A DNA stretch of 64,000 nt, taken from Teretinema sp942493045. Its GTDB lineage: Bacteria; Spirochaetota; Spirochaetia; Treponematales; Treponemataceae. Of this stretch, positions 51,292 through 59,361 are shown in pieces. Both the position numbers and the translations under genes were made by a program. Position 1 is the stretch's first letter; every line of letters begins with the position of its first letter. Where the stretch lies: NCBI GenBank assembly GCA_942493045.1, contig OW818665.1, positions 1,426,001-1,490,000 of the forward strand. The letters run 5' to 3'. The notes under the pieces were generated by a model, which did not search any database, was not told the DNA's origin, and saw only the letters and a program-made list of their open reading frames with translations.

Positions 51292-52161
51292 ATGTCGAAT
51301 GAAAAAGGCGAAAGGACAATAATCGATCGAACACGGAGACTGCAGATCGCGGCCGGTCTCTGCGCAATCACCGGGGGCTTGATATTCGCGGAGGTAGAGG
51401 CTGTATTTCCAAGCCTGCTGGTATTGACCCTGCTTTTCTGGAATATGACGGCGGACAGAACAGTGACCGAAAGCCACGCCGGGAAATGCGCCCGAAAGGC
51501 AATTTTTATTTTCTCGGCGCTAATGGCTTCGGTAAGCCTGATTGTATCGCTCTTTCTGGAATCCATTGCCGCACGATATGGTTTTGATTCCTTGTTCGAC
51601 GGAGACTTTGTGCGGGTTGCCATCAACGACGTGCACGAGGGCTGCTACTTTGCCGTTTTCGTATTGACTCTCCAAATGGTCACCACGATTATCTACACCA
51701 AAAAAAAGCCGGGACTGGGAGGCGATAGCGGGAAAAAACTGTTGCCGCGGTCGGCCGTATTCGCGGTCGGGGTTCTCCTGATTTCCGCCACTGTGATTTT
51801 GGGAATTTTCGGCATTGACCAATTATTCAGCAGCTCCATAATTATTACGCTCCTTTTCTGGCTTGACACCTCGAATATCGAAGCGGACCGGTCCGCGTCC
51901 GGAAAAAGCGCGCTCTTTACGCTGAACGCTGTTACGGTTTTATTCTCGATACTGTCAATTATTGCCTCGTACTTTTTACTCCCGGTTTCAAGGACCTTCG
52001 GCTGGGATACCCTTTTTGACGGTGATTTTGTACGGGTCACGATCAACGATTTCCATGAAACAAATTTTATAATTTTCTTTATCCTGGTAGTGTATGCGTC
52101 CGAAAAATTTTTTTCCCGAGATAAAGACTTACTACCGAAAAAGGACAAAAGCCCGCTATGA
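51292..52161 (+). CDS. Internally duplicated membrane protein, unknown family
   Basis: A 289-residue integral membrane protein made of two homologous halves of about 140 residues, each with three hydrophobic segments. The clearest repeat is FDSLFDGDFVRVAINDVHE (about residues 98-116), matched by WDTLFDGDFVRVTINDFHE about 145 residues later. LTLLFWNMT and ITLLFWLDT also correspond. I do not recognise the family. The conserved DGDFVRVxINDxHE, with several acidic residues and a His, could bind a metal or form a channel or sensor site. AGGAGGTC is a very strong ribosome-binding site. It overlaps the adenylate cyclase gene by four bases, so the two are translationally coupled. Confidence 0.75.
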   Translation: MSNEKGERTIIDRTRRLQIAAGLCAITGGLIFAEVEAVFPSLLVLTLLFWNMTADRTVTESHAGKCARKAIFIFSALMASVSLIVSLFLESIAARYGFDSLFDGDFVRVAINDVHEGCYFAVFVLTLQMVTTIIYTKKKPGLGGDSGKKLLPRSAVFAVGVLLISATVILGIFGIDQLFSSSIIITLLFWLDTSNIEADRSASGKSALFTLNAVTVLFSILSIIASYFLLPVSRTFGWDTLFDGDFVRVTINDFHETNFIIFFILVVYASEKFFSRDKDLLPKKDKSPL

Positions 52162-53195
52162 AAAAAATACTTAAAGACATAGCGCTCTCTTCGAGCGTCG
52201 GCGGTTTGGTTTCCGCTGTGGCCGGTCCGTTTCTTGACCGGGGCCATTCCGTAATTAATATGGTTAGCGCCGCTTTTATCGCCGGCTTCACGATCGTCGC
52301 CTTAATGTTGTGCTACGAGCGGTTTATAAAAAATACTTTTTTGAAAAAGCTCCCGTTTTTATCCATCCTGGCGATCAGCACCGTGGTGGATATTGCTATC
52401 ATTTATTGCGCGATGATTATCATTTTTTCGGAAATGGGATTTCAGGAGGATACCACAAACACTCTCGAAATGATTCATCGCCAGGATTTTATCTTCGGAA
52501 TTATTCTTTTCAGCATCCTGATCGTCATCATCCAGTTTATCTCCCTATTAAACCGCTTGATCGGACAAGGCGTTCTGTTCAGGATATTGACCGGAAAATA
52601 TCACCGTCCGGTAGAGAGAGAATATTTTCTGATGTTTCTGGACATGAAGTCTTCCACCGCTATCGCCGAAAAGATCGGACACCTCAGGTTTCTCTCTTTG
52701 CTGAATGATTTTTTTTATGATCTTTCCATCGGCGTCGAGCGTACCGGAGGCGTAATATATAAATACGTCGGAGATGAAGCTATTGTGGTATGGCCGAAGA
52801 AAAAGGGCGTTCACCGCGCGAACTGTCTGCGATGCTTTTTTATTCTGCGAAACAGAGTGGCAAGCCGCAAGGAGTTTTACCTGAAACAATATGGCCTGAC
52901 GCCTGCTTTCAAGGCCGCGCTGCATTTCGGTAAGGTAGCTATCGGAGAAATGGGTAACTTCAAGCAGGAAATCGCCTATATCGGGGACGCGGTTAATACG
53001 ACGGCCCGGATTGAACAGGCCTGCAATCAATTGAACCGGTCGTTTATCGCCTCGGGCGAAGCTATGGCTCTTTTGACGCTTCCCCAGGATATGCAGGCTG
53101 AAATATTGGGTAAAGTGACACTTCGGGGACGGGCTACTAAGACAGCGCTTATTGCCCTGGACGCGCCTGAAAATAGCGACAACCGCTCATTATAA
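52158..53195 (+). CDS. Membrane class III adenylate cyclase
   Basis: A 345-residue cyclase with about four membrane segments in the first 135 residues and a catalytic domain at about 153-340. Metal-binding Asp162 (FLDMKSST) and Asp206 (VGDEAIVVW), the adenine-specifying Lys269 and Asp277, and the transition-state residues Asn280 and Arg284 (YIGDAVNTTARIEQ) are all present, so cAMP synthesis is expected. The gene overlaps the duplicated membrane protein by four bases. Coupling suggests that the membrane protein may sense a signal and control the cyclase, but this is inference. Confidence 0.9.
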   Translation: MKKILKDIALSSSVGGLVSAVAGPFLDRGHSVINMVSAAFIAGFTIVALMLCYERFIKNTFLKKLPFLSILAISTVVDIAIIYCAMIIIFSEMGFQEDTTNTLEMIHRQDFIFGIILFSILIVIIQFISLLNRLIGQGVLFRILTGKYHRPVEREYFLMFLDMKSSTAIAEKIGHLRFLSLLNDFFYDLSIGVERTGGVIYKYVGDEAIVVWPKKKGVHRANCLRCFFILRNRVASRKEFYLKQYGLTPAFKAALHFGKVAIGEMGNFKQEIAYIGDAVNTTARIEQACNQLNRSFIASGEAMALLTLPQDMQAEILGKVTLRGRATKTALIALDAPENSDNRSL

Positions 53196-53254
53196 AATAA
53201 AAGAAAAGCCGGTTTTATCCGGTTAGCTTATCGAAATAATCAAGGAGTTCAATC

Positions 53255-53839
53255 ATGAAGCCATACAATTTTCGCTTAATACTGCTAACAGTCTTGCTCT
53301 GCGCCATCTGCCCGGGAGGACTAGTATCCCAGGAAGCGGAAAGCACGGTGCCCGCGGAAAGGGGGAAGAACTCCATCGAGATATTTCCGGTCTTTGAAAT
53401 AAATATGCTGCAGTACGGACGCCGGCTTAGCCCCCGCGATGAACTTGTTTTTGGAATCCTTTACTATAATCCATCGGTGATGAACGCGTTCAAGTATCCT
53501 GGGACACAGCAGGTCTTCGCCGTTGAAGCAGGCTACCGGAGATATCTGTGGAAGGGTTTGAATCTGGAATGGCAGTTGTACCCTACCTATTCAATTTGCG
53601 AAGACAGGACTACTGATACGGTAATTGCCGGTTTTGGGCTGGCGACGGAATTAAGACTGGGCTATAAATGGAAATTTGAGCTTTTCGAACTGCCCCTATA
53701 TATCAACATGCAGTTTTTCGCTACGTATCATCTTTTAAACTCACGTCCGCAAAACTTTGTCGATCGGGATATTGAAGCGGGCACCTATCCTTTGGCGCTT
53801 TCTCCCATTCCAATGATTTTCTTAGGTATGGATTTTTAA
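53255..53839 (+). CDS. Small outer-membrane-like protein, unknown function
   Basis: A 194-residue exported protein: signal peptide (LILLTVLLCAICPGGLVSQ), then alternating beta strands (VFEINMLQYGRRLSPRDELVFGILYY, FAVEAGYRRYLWKGLNLEWQLYP, TELRLGYKWKFELFELPLYI) and a terminal Phe, as in eight-stranded barrels. No family recognised. It is the last gene of the AT-richer cassette, 59 bases after the cyclase, with AAGGAG before the ATG. Confidence 0.7.
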   Translation: MKPYNFRLILLTVLLCAICPGGLVSQEAESTVPAERGKNSIEIFPVFEINMLQYGRRLSPRDELVFGILYYNPSVMNAFKYPGTQQVFAVEAGYRRYLWKGLNLEWQLYPTYSICEDRTTDTVIAGFGLATELRLGYKWKFELFELPLYINMQFFATYHLLNSRPQNFVDRDIEAGTYPLALSPIPMIFLGMDF

Positions 53840-53867
53840 AAAAAAGGGCTGCCTCATAAGGCAGCCC
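53838..53867 (-). terminator. Rho-independent terminator of the GH13 lipoprotein gene
   Basis: On the minus strand GGGCTGCC (53867-53860) pairs with GGCAGCCC (53853-53846) and is followed by eight T. The plus strand has no T tract here, so it serves the minus-strand gene. Confidence 0.85.
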
Positions 53868-53893
53868 CGTCCTCGATATTGAAAGCTGTTCGC

Positions 53894-56791
53894 TTATCTT
53901 ACGCTGACGGTCACATTATCTACATAGACATACTCGTCGGTACCGTTCATGTAACTCAGGAAACGCAGCTTCATGGCGCTGCTTTGATAAGAAGTAATAT
54001 TGATGCTGACATTAGTCCAGTCCTTGGTGCCGGTATAGGTGCCGACCGTTGTCCAGACCGTGCCTTTTAATACCTGTACCTTCAGGTATTCACCGCTATC
54101 CAGACCGACCGTCTTGTACTTGAAAGCCAGGGTAACCGCGGTGCCCTGCTTGTTCATCGCGGTTTTCTGGGTCAGATAACTGATGGCGCTGGTTGCGCGT
54201 GCCTGGGCGACACCGGTCCCCTGGTACCATTTATAAGTGGTCGTTCCGCCTGATATCGCCCAGTTTGTGGAAATGGTATCCATCACATCATAAAAATTTC
54301 CGTTATAGGTCGGGTATACATCGATTATGGTACCGCCTGAACCGGCAAAGTTCGCGCCGTCCGACCAGCGGTTGTCGTTGATCAGGGTCTTGAACTCGAA
54401 GGCCGCTCCGGAAGCGATGGCGGTGGTGGTATACACCCACACATTGCCGGTAGTCCACACCGTAGCCGTACCGGCCGTCCAGCTCAAAGGAGCGAGCGAG
54501 CCCCGGACAGTCATGGTATTACCCATGCCGACGTCATAATGCACCCGGATGGTGGTGGTCGAACTGCCGGAACTGGTTGTGGTCGCGCTGACCGTAACCG
54601 ACTGCGCCGAAGTGCCGACGCTGTTGGTCGCGGTCACCCGGTAATAATAAGTGGTCGCGGCGGCGAGGCCGGTATTGCTGTAAGTGGTACCGGTTACGGT
54701 CGCGATGACAGAATAGGTGCCGGCGCTGCTGGCGGAACGCAGCACGTTATAGCTGGCGGCGCCGCTGGAAGCCGTCCAGCTAATATTTATCTGGCTGGCG
54801 GAAACCGCGCTGGCACTTACACCTGTTGGAACGGCCGGCGCCGTAGTTGACTCCGGATTTGACGAATACCAGGTACCGGTAATCTTGCCGCTGGATGAGC
54901 CTCCGGGCACAAACCAGCCCTCACCGGTACGATTCAGGTCGACAGTCTGGGTACTGCCGTTATTGAAAATTACGTTAGCGCTGCTGGCGCCGGGGATGGT
55001 AAAGACATACCAGTCATTGCCTTCGGCGGTCATTGCCTGTCCGGGCCAGGTGTTGGAAACCGGAGAGCCGTTAGCCGCCCAATAATAGGTGTTTACCGAA
55101 CTCCAGTTGGCGACAGCGTTTTTCTTGAAATGCAGTTTCAAACCGCTGCCTTCCGCCGCGGTGGTGGCGCTTACATAGGCGCTCTGGGCCGAGCTGCCGG
55201 CGCTGTTGGTGGCCTGCACTTTATAATAGTAGGTGGTACTGGCGATCAGTCCGCTGTTGGCGAAGGTAGTGGCGGAGACCGAACCGACGCTGGCATAGGT
55301 GCCGCCACTGGTTGCCGAACGGTACACAGTATAGCCGGTTGCGCCGCTGGAGGCGTTCCAGCTCAGGTTAATCTGATTCGATCCGGAGACCGCGGCGGTA
55401 AGACCGGTGGGAGTCGCCGGAGGTACCGGAGTACTGCCGTTATAAATGATCACCACTGAATAGGCCGGAAGCGAGCCGCTCAGCATTCCGCCGGCGACGC
55501 TGAGCGTAGTCGACGACAAGCCCTTGTTGGGATAACTGCCGGCCGTAAGGGCGGTAGTAGAATTGACGCTGACAGCCGGACCGGCGTTAATCAGCACCGC
55601 GCCTTTTGTACCGCGCTCGATCATCAGCACCTTGCTTGCCGGATAGCGCAGCACTTCGCCCTGGCCGACCATGGCATTACGGAAGTTGTTCAGCGCGGCG
55701 ATGTCGCCCTCATTCCATTCTTCCACACCGGGGCGGTCCAGAAACAGCGGAGTCATTGAGGCGCGGGCGGTAATCACGGCCCACATGGCCTTGCGCTTCC
55801 AGAAACTGAAAGAGCTGGTTTCGCCGTGCTCATAAGTGTCGTGGTTTTCCATATATACCAGGGCTTTATCCGCCGGTACGCCGTTCACGCTCTGAATATT
55901 CCCCCAGCTGCCGCTGTCTACGGCGCTGGAAAGGGTCCAGATATAGCCGTGGGCAGTCACATCGTAATAGGAAGTATAGGCGCTCAGATTGTCGCCGGTA
56001 TCCTGAATAACCTCACCGTACAGGTACAGGTTGGAACGGTTGGATAAGCCGCCGAGGATGACGTCCCAGAAGTTTCCGGCCCAGGCCTGTCCGGCATCCA
56101 GACCCTGATTGGTTTCGATATGTTTGGCGGCGTCAAAGCGGAAACCGCCGGCGCCTGAAGCCACAGCGGTGTTCAAAAAGCCCAGAATAACCTGCTGCAC
56201 GTCGGCGCGCTGAGTGGCCAGATCCGGCAGACTACCCAGATTACCCTGGGTTAAAATACCGCGGTTCTTGTAGTCCGAGATTGTGCCCTTATTATGATAC
56301 CAATCCGAACGCTTCAGATATGATTCAACTTCATTGGCCCACTGGCCGTCACTGCCGTTATCGGCCACGTGGTTAAGTACCGCGTCGATAATAATTTTAA
56401 TACCGTAATTATTGGCGGCCGCGCACAGCGACTCGAACTGGGTCTTGGTACCCAGCTGGGCATTACCGATCGCAAAATTAGTGGGCTGATACAGCAGCCA
56501 CCACTGACCGGTAGCCTTGGTGCCCTGAACCGGTGATGTCTGAACAGCCTTGTAGCCGGCGGCCGCGATCTGCGGCAGCGCGTTCTGAATATCCGAAAAA
56601 CGCCAATTGTAGGCATGCAGAATGACGCCGTCATCTACGGCTGCCGGCAGGCTTACCGCCCTGGTCAAACCTTCTTCTTCCAGCTGAGCCGGTGATCCCG
56701 CGGTATTCAGTACTGCCGAACCGCAGCCTCCCAATACCAACAGAGCCGCGAAGGCCCATAATACAGCCATACTCTTGATCGTCTTCGTCAT
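53894..56791 (-). CDS. Multidomain GH13 alpha-amylase lipoprotein with FN3 and starch-binding modules
   Basis: A 965-residue surface amylase with lipobox LGGC (Cys23). The GH13 barrel (about 52-395) has DAVLNHV, GFRFDAAKH (Asp220), YLYGEV (Glu260) and YMENHDTYE (Asp318), then a C-terminal beta domain. Modules in order: FN3 (about 458-545); a CBM26-like starch-binding domain (550-645, YYWAANGSPVSNTWPGQAM); a second, very similar FN3 (650-740); a CBM20/25-like domain (747-830); and a C-terminal beta-sandwich (840-965). The two FN3 units share the frame SGAxxYxVxRS, TTYYYxVxATNS and SAQS. It degrades extracellular starch or glycogen. It is monocistronic, with a LacI-type palindrome upstream. Confidence 0.93.
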   Translation of the reverse strand: MTKTIKSMAVLWAFAALLVLGGCGSAVLNTAGSPAQLEEEGLTRAVSLPAAVDDGVILHAYNWRFSDIQNALPQIAAAGYKAVQTSPVQGTKATGQWWLLYQPTNFAIGNAQLGTKTQFESLCAAANNYGIKIIIDAVLNHVADNGSDGQWANEVESYLKRSDWYHNKGTISDYKNRGILTQGNLGSLPDLATQRADVQQVILGFLNTAVASGAGGFRFDAAKHIETNQGLDAGQAWAGNFWDVILGGLSNRSNLYLYGEVIQDTGDNLSAYTSYYDVTAHGYIWTLSSAVDSGSWGNIQSVNGVPADKALVYMENHDTYEHGETSSFSFWKRKAMWAVITARASMTPLFLDRPGVEEWNEGDIAALNNFRNAMVGQGEVLRYPASKVLMIERGTKGAVLINAGPAVSVNSTTALTAGSYPNKGLSSTTLSVAGGMLSGSLPAYSVVIIYNGSTPVPPATPTGLTAAVSGSNQINLSWNASSGATGYTVYRSATSGGTYASVGSVSATTFANSGLIASTTYYYKVQATNSAGSSAQSAYVSATTAAEGSGLKLHFKKNAVANWSSVNTYYWAANGSPVSNTWPGQAMTAEGNDWYVFTIPGASSANVIFNNGSTQTVDLNRTGEGWFVPGGSSSGKITGTWYSSNPESTTAPAVPTGVSASAVSASQINISWTASSGAASYNVLRSASSAGTYSVIATVTGTTYSNTGLAAATTYYYRVTATNSVGTSAQSVTVSATTTSSGSSTTTIRVHYDVGMGNTMTVRGSLAPLSWTAGTATVWTTGNVWVYTTTAIASGAAFEFKTLINDNRWSDGANFAGSGGTIIDVYPTYNGNFYDVMDTISTNWAISGGTTTYKWYQGTGVAQARATSAISYLTQKTAMNKQGTAVTLAFKYKTVGLDSGEYLKVQVLKGTVWTTVGTYTGTKDWTNVSINITSYQSSAMKLRFLSYMNGTDEYVYVDNVTVSVR

Positions 56792-56865
56792 GTTACTTCC
56801 TTTTGCCGACTGGCCAAAACAGATAGAGGGATTGATCAGGGCGGTGTATCAGCGAAGCAGGGTTA

Positions 56866-56883
56866 TGGGAATACGTTTTCCCA
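56866..56883. promoter_or_regulatory. LacI-type operator upstream of the amylase gene
   Basis: TGGGAATACGTTTTCCCA is an 18-base palindrome with one mismatched pair and a central CG, the hallmark of LacI/MalR-family operators. It lies about 75 bases upstream of the amylase ATG. No lacI-type gene is in the window. The rest of 56792-57068 holds AT-rich sequence, the tandem 10-mer at 56974 and the ribosome-binding site of the next gene. Confidence 0.5.
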
Positions 56884-56973
56884 ATAGGTATACCACACCA
56901 TTTGACCAAATAAAAAATACCCGGCCACGCCGGTCTGAACTCAGTGTGTCCGACAATTTCGACGCCGTCAAGT

Positions 56974-56993
56974 TTTTTCGCACTTTTTCGCAC
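56974..56993. repeat. Tandem 10-base repeat
   Basis: TTTTTCGCAC occurs twice in direct succession in the divergent region between the amylase and the small membrane protein genes. It could be a binding site or chance. Confidence 0.5.
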
Positions 56994-57068
56994 TTTGGGG
57001 GTGATTCTCAGGATATTCAGGCAGTTAAGTGCTAATAGTAGTGGGGAGAGTGTTAAATGGAGGATGTG

Positions 57069-57353
57069 ATGAAGAAGATGACGGTACTGGCGCTCATTCT
57101 CAGCATTGTCTCGGCAATTTCCATGATTTTTACCTTCCTGGCCCTCACCGATATCGCCCACGATTACGTCAGCCCGACCGTTTCGGCCGCGCAGTTGCCG
57201 GCCACCACGCTCTCGGGTCTGCCCGAATGGACAGCCACCCGCGGTGAATGGGCCGTAGTCCAGGTCGATTACATAATCCGCCTGATCAGCTTGAGTCTTT
57301 CGATCCTGCTGCTGATCAGTATGATTGCTTATTTCCGGAAAAAAACAGTCTAA
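57069..57353 (+). CDS. Small two-pass membrane protein, unknown function
   Basis: A 94-residue protein with two membrane segments (about residues 5-25 and 68-88) separated by an extracytoplasmic loop of about 40 residues. I place the start at the ATG at 57069 because GGAGG lies at 57059-57063, with the expected spacing; the upstream ATG at 57057 overlaps that site. No family recognised. It ends 29 bases from the convergent GNAT gene. Confidence 0.6.
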   Translation: MKKMTVLALILSIVSAISMIFTFLALTDIAHDYVSPTVSAAQLPATTLSGLPEWTATRGEWAVVQVDYIIRLISLSLSILLLISMIAYFRKKTV

Positions 57354-57382
57354 CAGCACACTGCGTCAGTTCCAGCTGTCTG

Positions 57383-57874
57383 TTACAGTTTCTTTTCGTA
57401 ACACACCAGATCGATCCATCGCTCAAATTTATAGCCGACCTCATGGTAATGCGAACACTTACGGTAGCCGCAGCGCTCAAAAAGCGTACAGCTGCCGCTA
57501 TTCTCACCGGAAATCTGAGCAATCAGGACATGCAAGCCGCCGGAGCGGGCGAACGCTTCCAAATGCGTGACCATGGCCTTACCATACCCGCGGCCGGTTT
57601 TTTCATGATGCAGGTAAACGGTGATCTCGGCGGTGCGGGCGAAAGCGCAGCGGGTCTTGTAGCGGGTAATGATACCGTAGCCGACAAACCGGCCGTCCTC
57701 CAGAGCGGCAAAGGAGCGGTACTGCGAGCCTTCAAAAAACAATAAGCCGCGCATTTCGTCTATTGTCGCGCTTTGTATCTGAAAAGTCGCCGTACTGTTC
57801 GCGACATACCAGCTATAGATAGCGAGGGCTTCATCCAGATACTTTTCATGCATTTCCACAATTTCAAGATTCAT
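57383..57874 (-). CDS. GNAT acetyltransferase (phosphinothricin N-acetyltransferase-like)
   Basis: A 163-residue acetyl-CoA-dependent acetyltransferase. The acetyl-CoA loop is HHEKTGRGYGKAMV, preceded by the strand AEITVYL and followed by LIAQISGENSGSCTLFERCGY, typical of the PAT/MddA branch of the family (SxxLxxxxGF). The ATG at 57874 is chosen because it follows the RsuA stop by one base; longer in-frame extensions run into that gene. It is the last gene of the kdgK-mgtC-rsuA-GNAT string. The substrate is likely an amino-acid-like amine, unproven. Confidence 0.87.
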   Translation of the reverse strand: MNLEIVEMHEKYLDEALAIYSWYVANSTATFQIQSATIDEMRGLLFFEGSQYRSFAALEDGRFVGYGIITRYKTRCAFARTAEITVYLHHEKTGRGYGKAMVTHLEAFARSGGLHVLIAQISGENSGSCTLFERCGYRKCSHYHEVGYKFERWIDLVCYEKKL

Positions 57875-57875
57875 G

Positions 57876-58646
57876 TCAGTTTTCCCCATCCTGAGCGCCG
57901 CGCAGCAGCTGTATTTCAGTTTCTGTGAGTTCCCGCCAGGAGCCCTCCTGAAGAGAAGAGTCAAGAGCTAAATTGCCCATGGCGATGCGCCTCAGATAAC
58001 GCACTTCGTTGCCGACGGCCCGGCACATCTTTTTTACCTGGTGATATTTCCCTTCCTGGATGACGATTACCACCCGGTGCGCCTCCGGCGGAGCGGCTCT
58101 GGATGGACGGATACCGGCTGTAGCCGCGGCTATTCCGGCCGGCAGGCAGACCATCCCGTTTCCCAGTACCAGACCGTCGCGAAACTTCGTGCAGTATTCG
58201 GCGATCATTTCGGGACTGCAGGGCAGGGCCAGCTCGGCGTAGTAGGTCTTGTCCACCCCGGTTTTCGGGGAGGTCAGCCGGTGCGTCAACGGCCCGTCAT
58301 TGGTCAGGATCAACAAGCCTTCGGTGTCCTTGTCCAGGCGCCCCACCGGAAATAGCGACAGGGCGTTCCAGGGAGGGGTCAGCAAATCCATCACCGTACG
58401 GTGACCGGGATCTTCAGTGGACGTAATTACGCCGTCCGGTTTATTGAGCATCAAATACACAAAATTTCTTACGGTGAAGGGCTGACCGTCGATTTCCAGG
58501 ATATCGGTTTCCGGATCGACTGAGGTGGCGCTGTCGCGGCAAATACTGCCGTTTATGCGTAGCTCCCGGGCACGCAGCAGGCGCTTAATGTCCCGGCGCG
58601 AGCCCAGTCCCTGCGAAGAGAGCAGCTTATCTAATCGAACGGTCAT
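57876..58646 (-). CDS. RsuA/RluB-family pseudouridine synthase
   Basis: A 256-residue rRNA pseudouridine synthase. An S4 RNA-binding domain (about 3-50, RLDKLLSSQGLGSRRDIKRLL) and a catalytic domain with VGRLDKDTEGLLILTNDG (catalytic Asp105) and EGKYHQVKKMCRAVGNEV are present. Substrate choice between 16S U516 (RsuA) and 23S sites (RluB/E/F) cannot be decided here. The 5' end overlaps mgtC by 20 bases. Confidence 0.92.
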   Translation of the reverse strand: MTVRLDKLLSSQGLGSRRDIKRLLRARELRINGSICRDSATSVDPETDILEIDGQPFTVRNFVYLMLNKPDGVITSTEDPGHRTVMDLLTPPWNALSLFPVGRLDKDTEGLLILTNDGPLTHRLTSPKTGVDKTYYAELALPCSPEMIAEYCTKFRDGLVLGNGMVCLPAGIAAATAGIRPSRAAPPEAHRVVIVIQEGKYHQVKKMCRAVGNEVRYLRRIAMGNLALDSSLQEGSWRELTETEIQLLRGAQDGEN

Positions 58647-59361
58647 TCGAAGTCAGTTCCATCTTCAGCAGTTTCCCGGCTTTTTGCAGTGTCGCGGTCA
58701 GCACCGGGATTTCAACATGCTCGGGGATATGTACGTGCAGCAGCACCTTAACCTTGTCCGAATCCATGGTCCGGGCAATATCCATATCCCCTACCAGTAT
58801 GCGGATCTTGGCCAGTTCTTTTTCAAGAGCCTTGTAATCCATGTTCTTTTCCTGATACAGCAGCACCAGGGTTTTGATGGTTTTCGGCGGCATCAGCGTG
58901 CTTTCAAAACGTTCCATGACGGTCAGGGTACCGAGGACAATAAACAGGGTTATAGCCGCCGGAAAAAAAGCGCCAATGCCGATGGCCAGACCGATAGCGG
59001 CCGATACCCAGATTGTCGCTGCCGTGGTTAAACCCTTGATATTAAAGCCCTGGCGGATGATCGCGCCGCCGCCCAAAAAGCCGATTCCGGAAACCACCTG
59101 AGCCGCCAGCCGGGCCGGATCGCCGAGCGGCGTTTTCGTTCCGTTCAGAATGGACAGACCACCGGAAAGAATCAGCGAGGTGATCATCAGCAGGGTTGAT
59201 CCGGTACAGATCAGGATATGCGTTTTCAGGCCGGCCGGCTGACGGTGAATCTGCCGCTCCAGACCGAGCAAAAAACCGGCCAGACCGCTGAGGGCGATGC
59301 GCAGCAGCACCTGTTCAAGCTCGAGAACCGAGCTGTCCTGAAACAGAGCGGTCAAGCTCAT
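58627..59361 (-). CDS. mgtC: MgtC/SapB-family membrane protein
   Basis: A 244-residue membrane protein. The MgtC domain (about 15-140) has SGLAGFLLGLERQIHRQPAGLKTHILICTGS, AAQVVSGIGFLGGGAI and the following segments; a C-terminal ACT-like domain (about 160-240) ends the protein. MgtC proteins limit the F-ATPase or adapt cells to low magnesium. I take the ATG at 59361, which overlaps the kdgK stop by four bases (ATGA), rather than a further upstream in-frame codon inside kdgK. Its placement after kdgK gives no clear functional link. Confidence 0.92.
   Translation of the reverse strand: MSLTALFQDSSVLELEQVLLRIALSGLAGFLLGLERQIHRQPAGLKTHILICTGSTLLMITSLILSGGLSILNGTKTPLGDPARLAAQVVSGIGFLGGGAIIRQGFNIKGLTTAATIWVSAAIGLAIGIGAFFPAAITLFIVLGTLTVMERFESTLMPPKTIKTLVLLYQEKNMDYKALEKELAKIRILVGDMDIARTMDSDKVKVLLHVHIPEHVEIPVLTATLQKAGKLLKMELTSNDRSIR

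Noticed and set aside
57030..57056. AGTGCTAA and GAGTGTTAA resembling a CIRCE (HrcA) element
   Set aside because: The two arms are direct, not inverted, repeats, so they cannot form the CIRCE palindrome.
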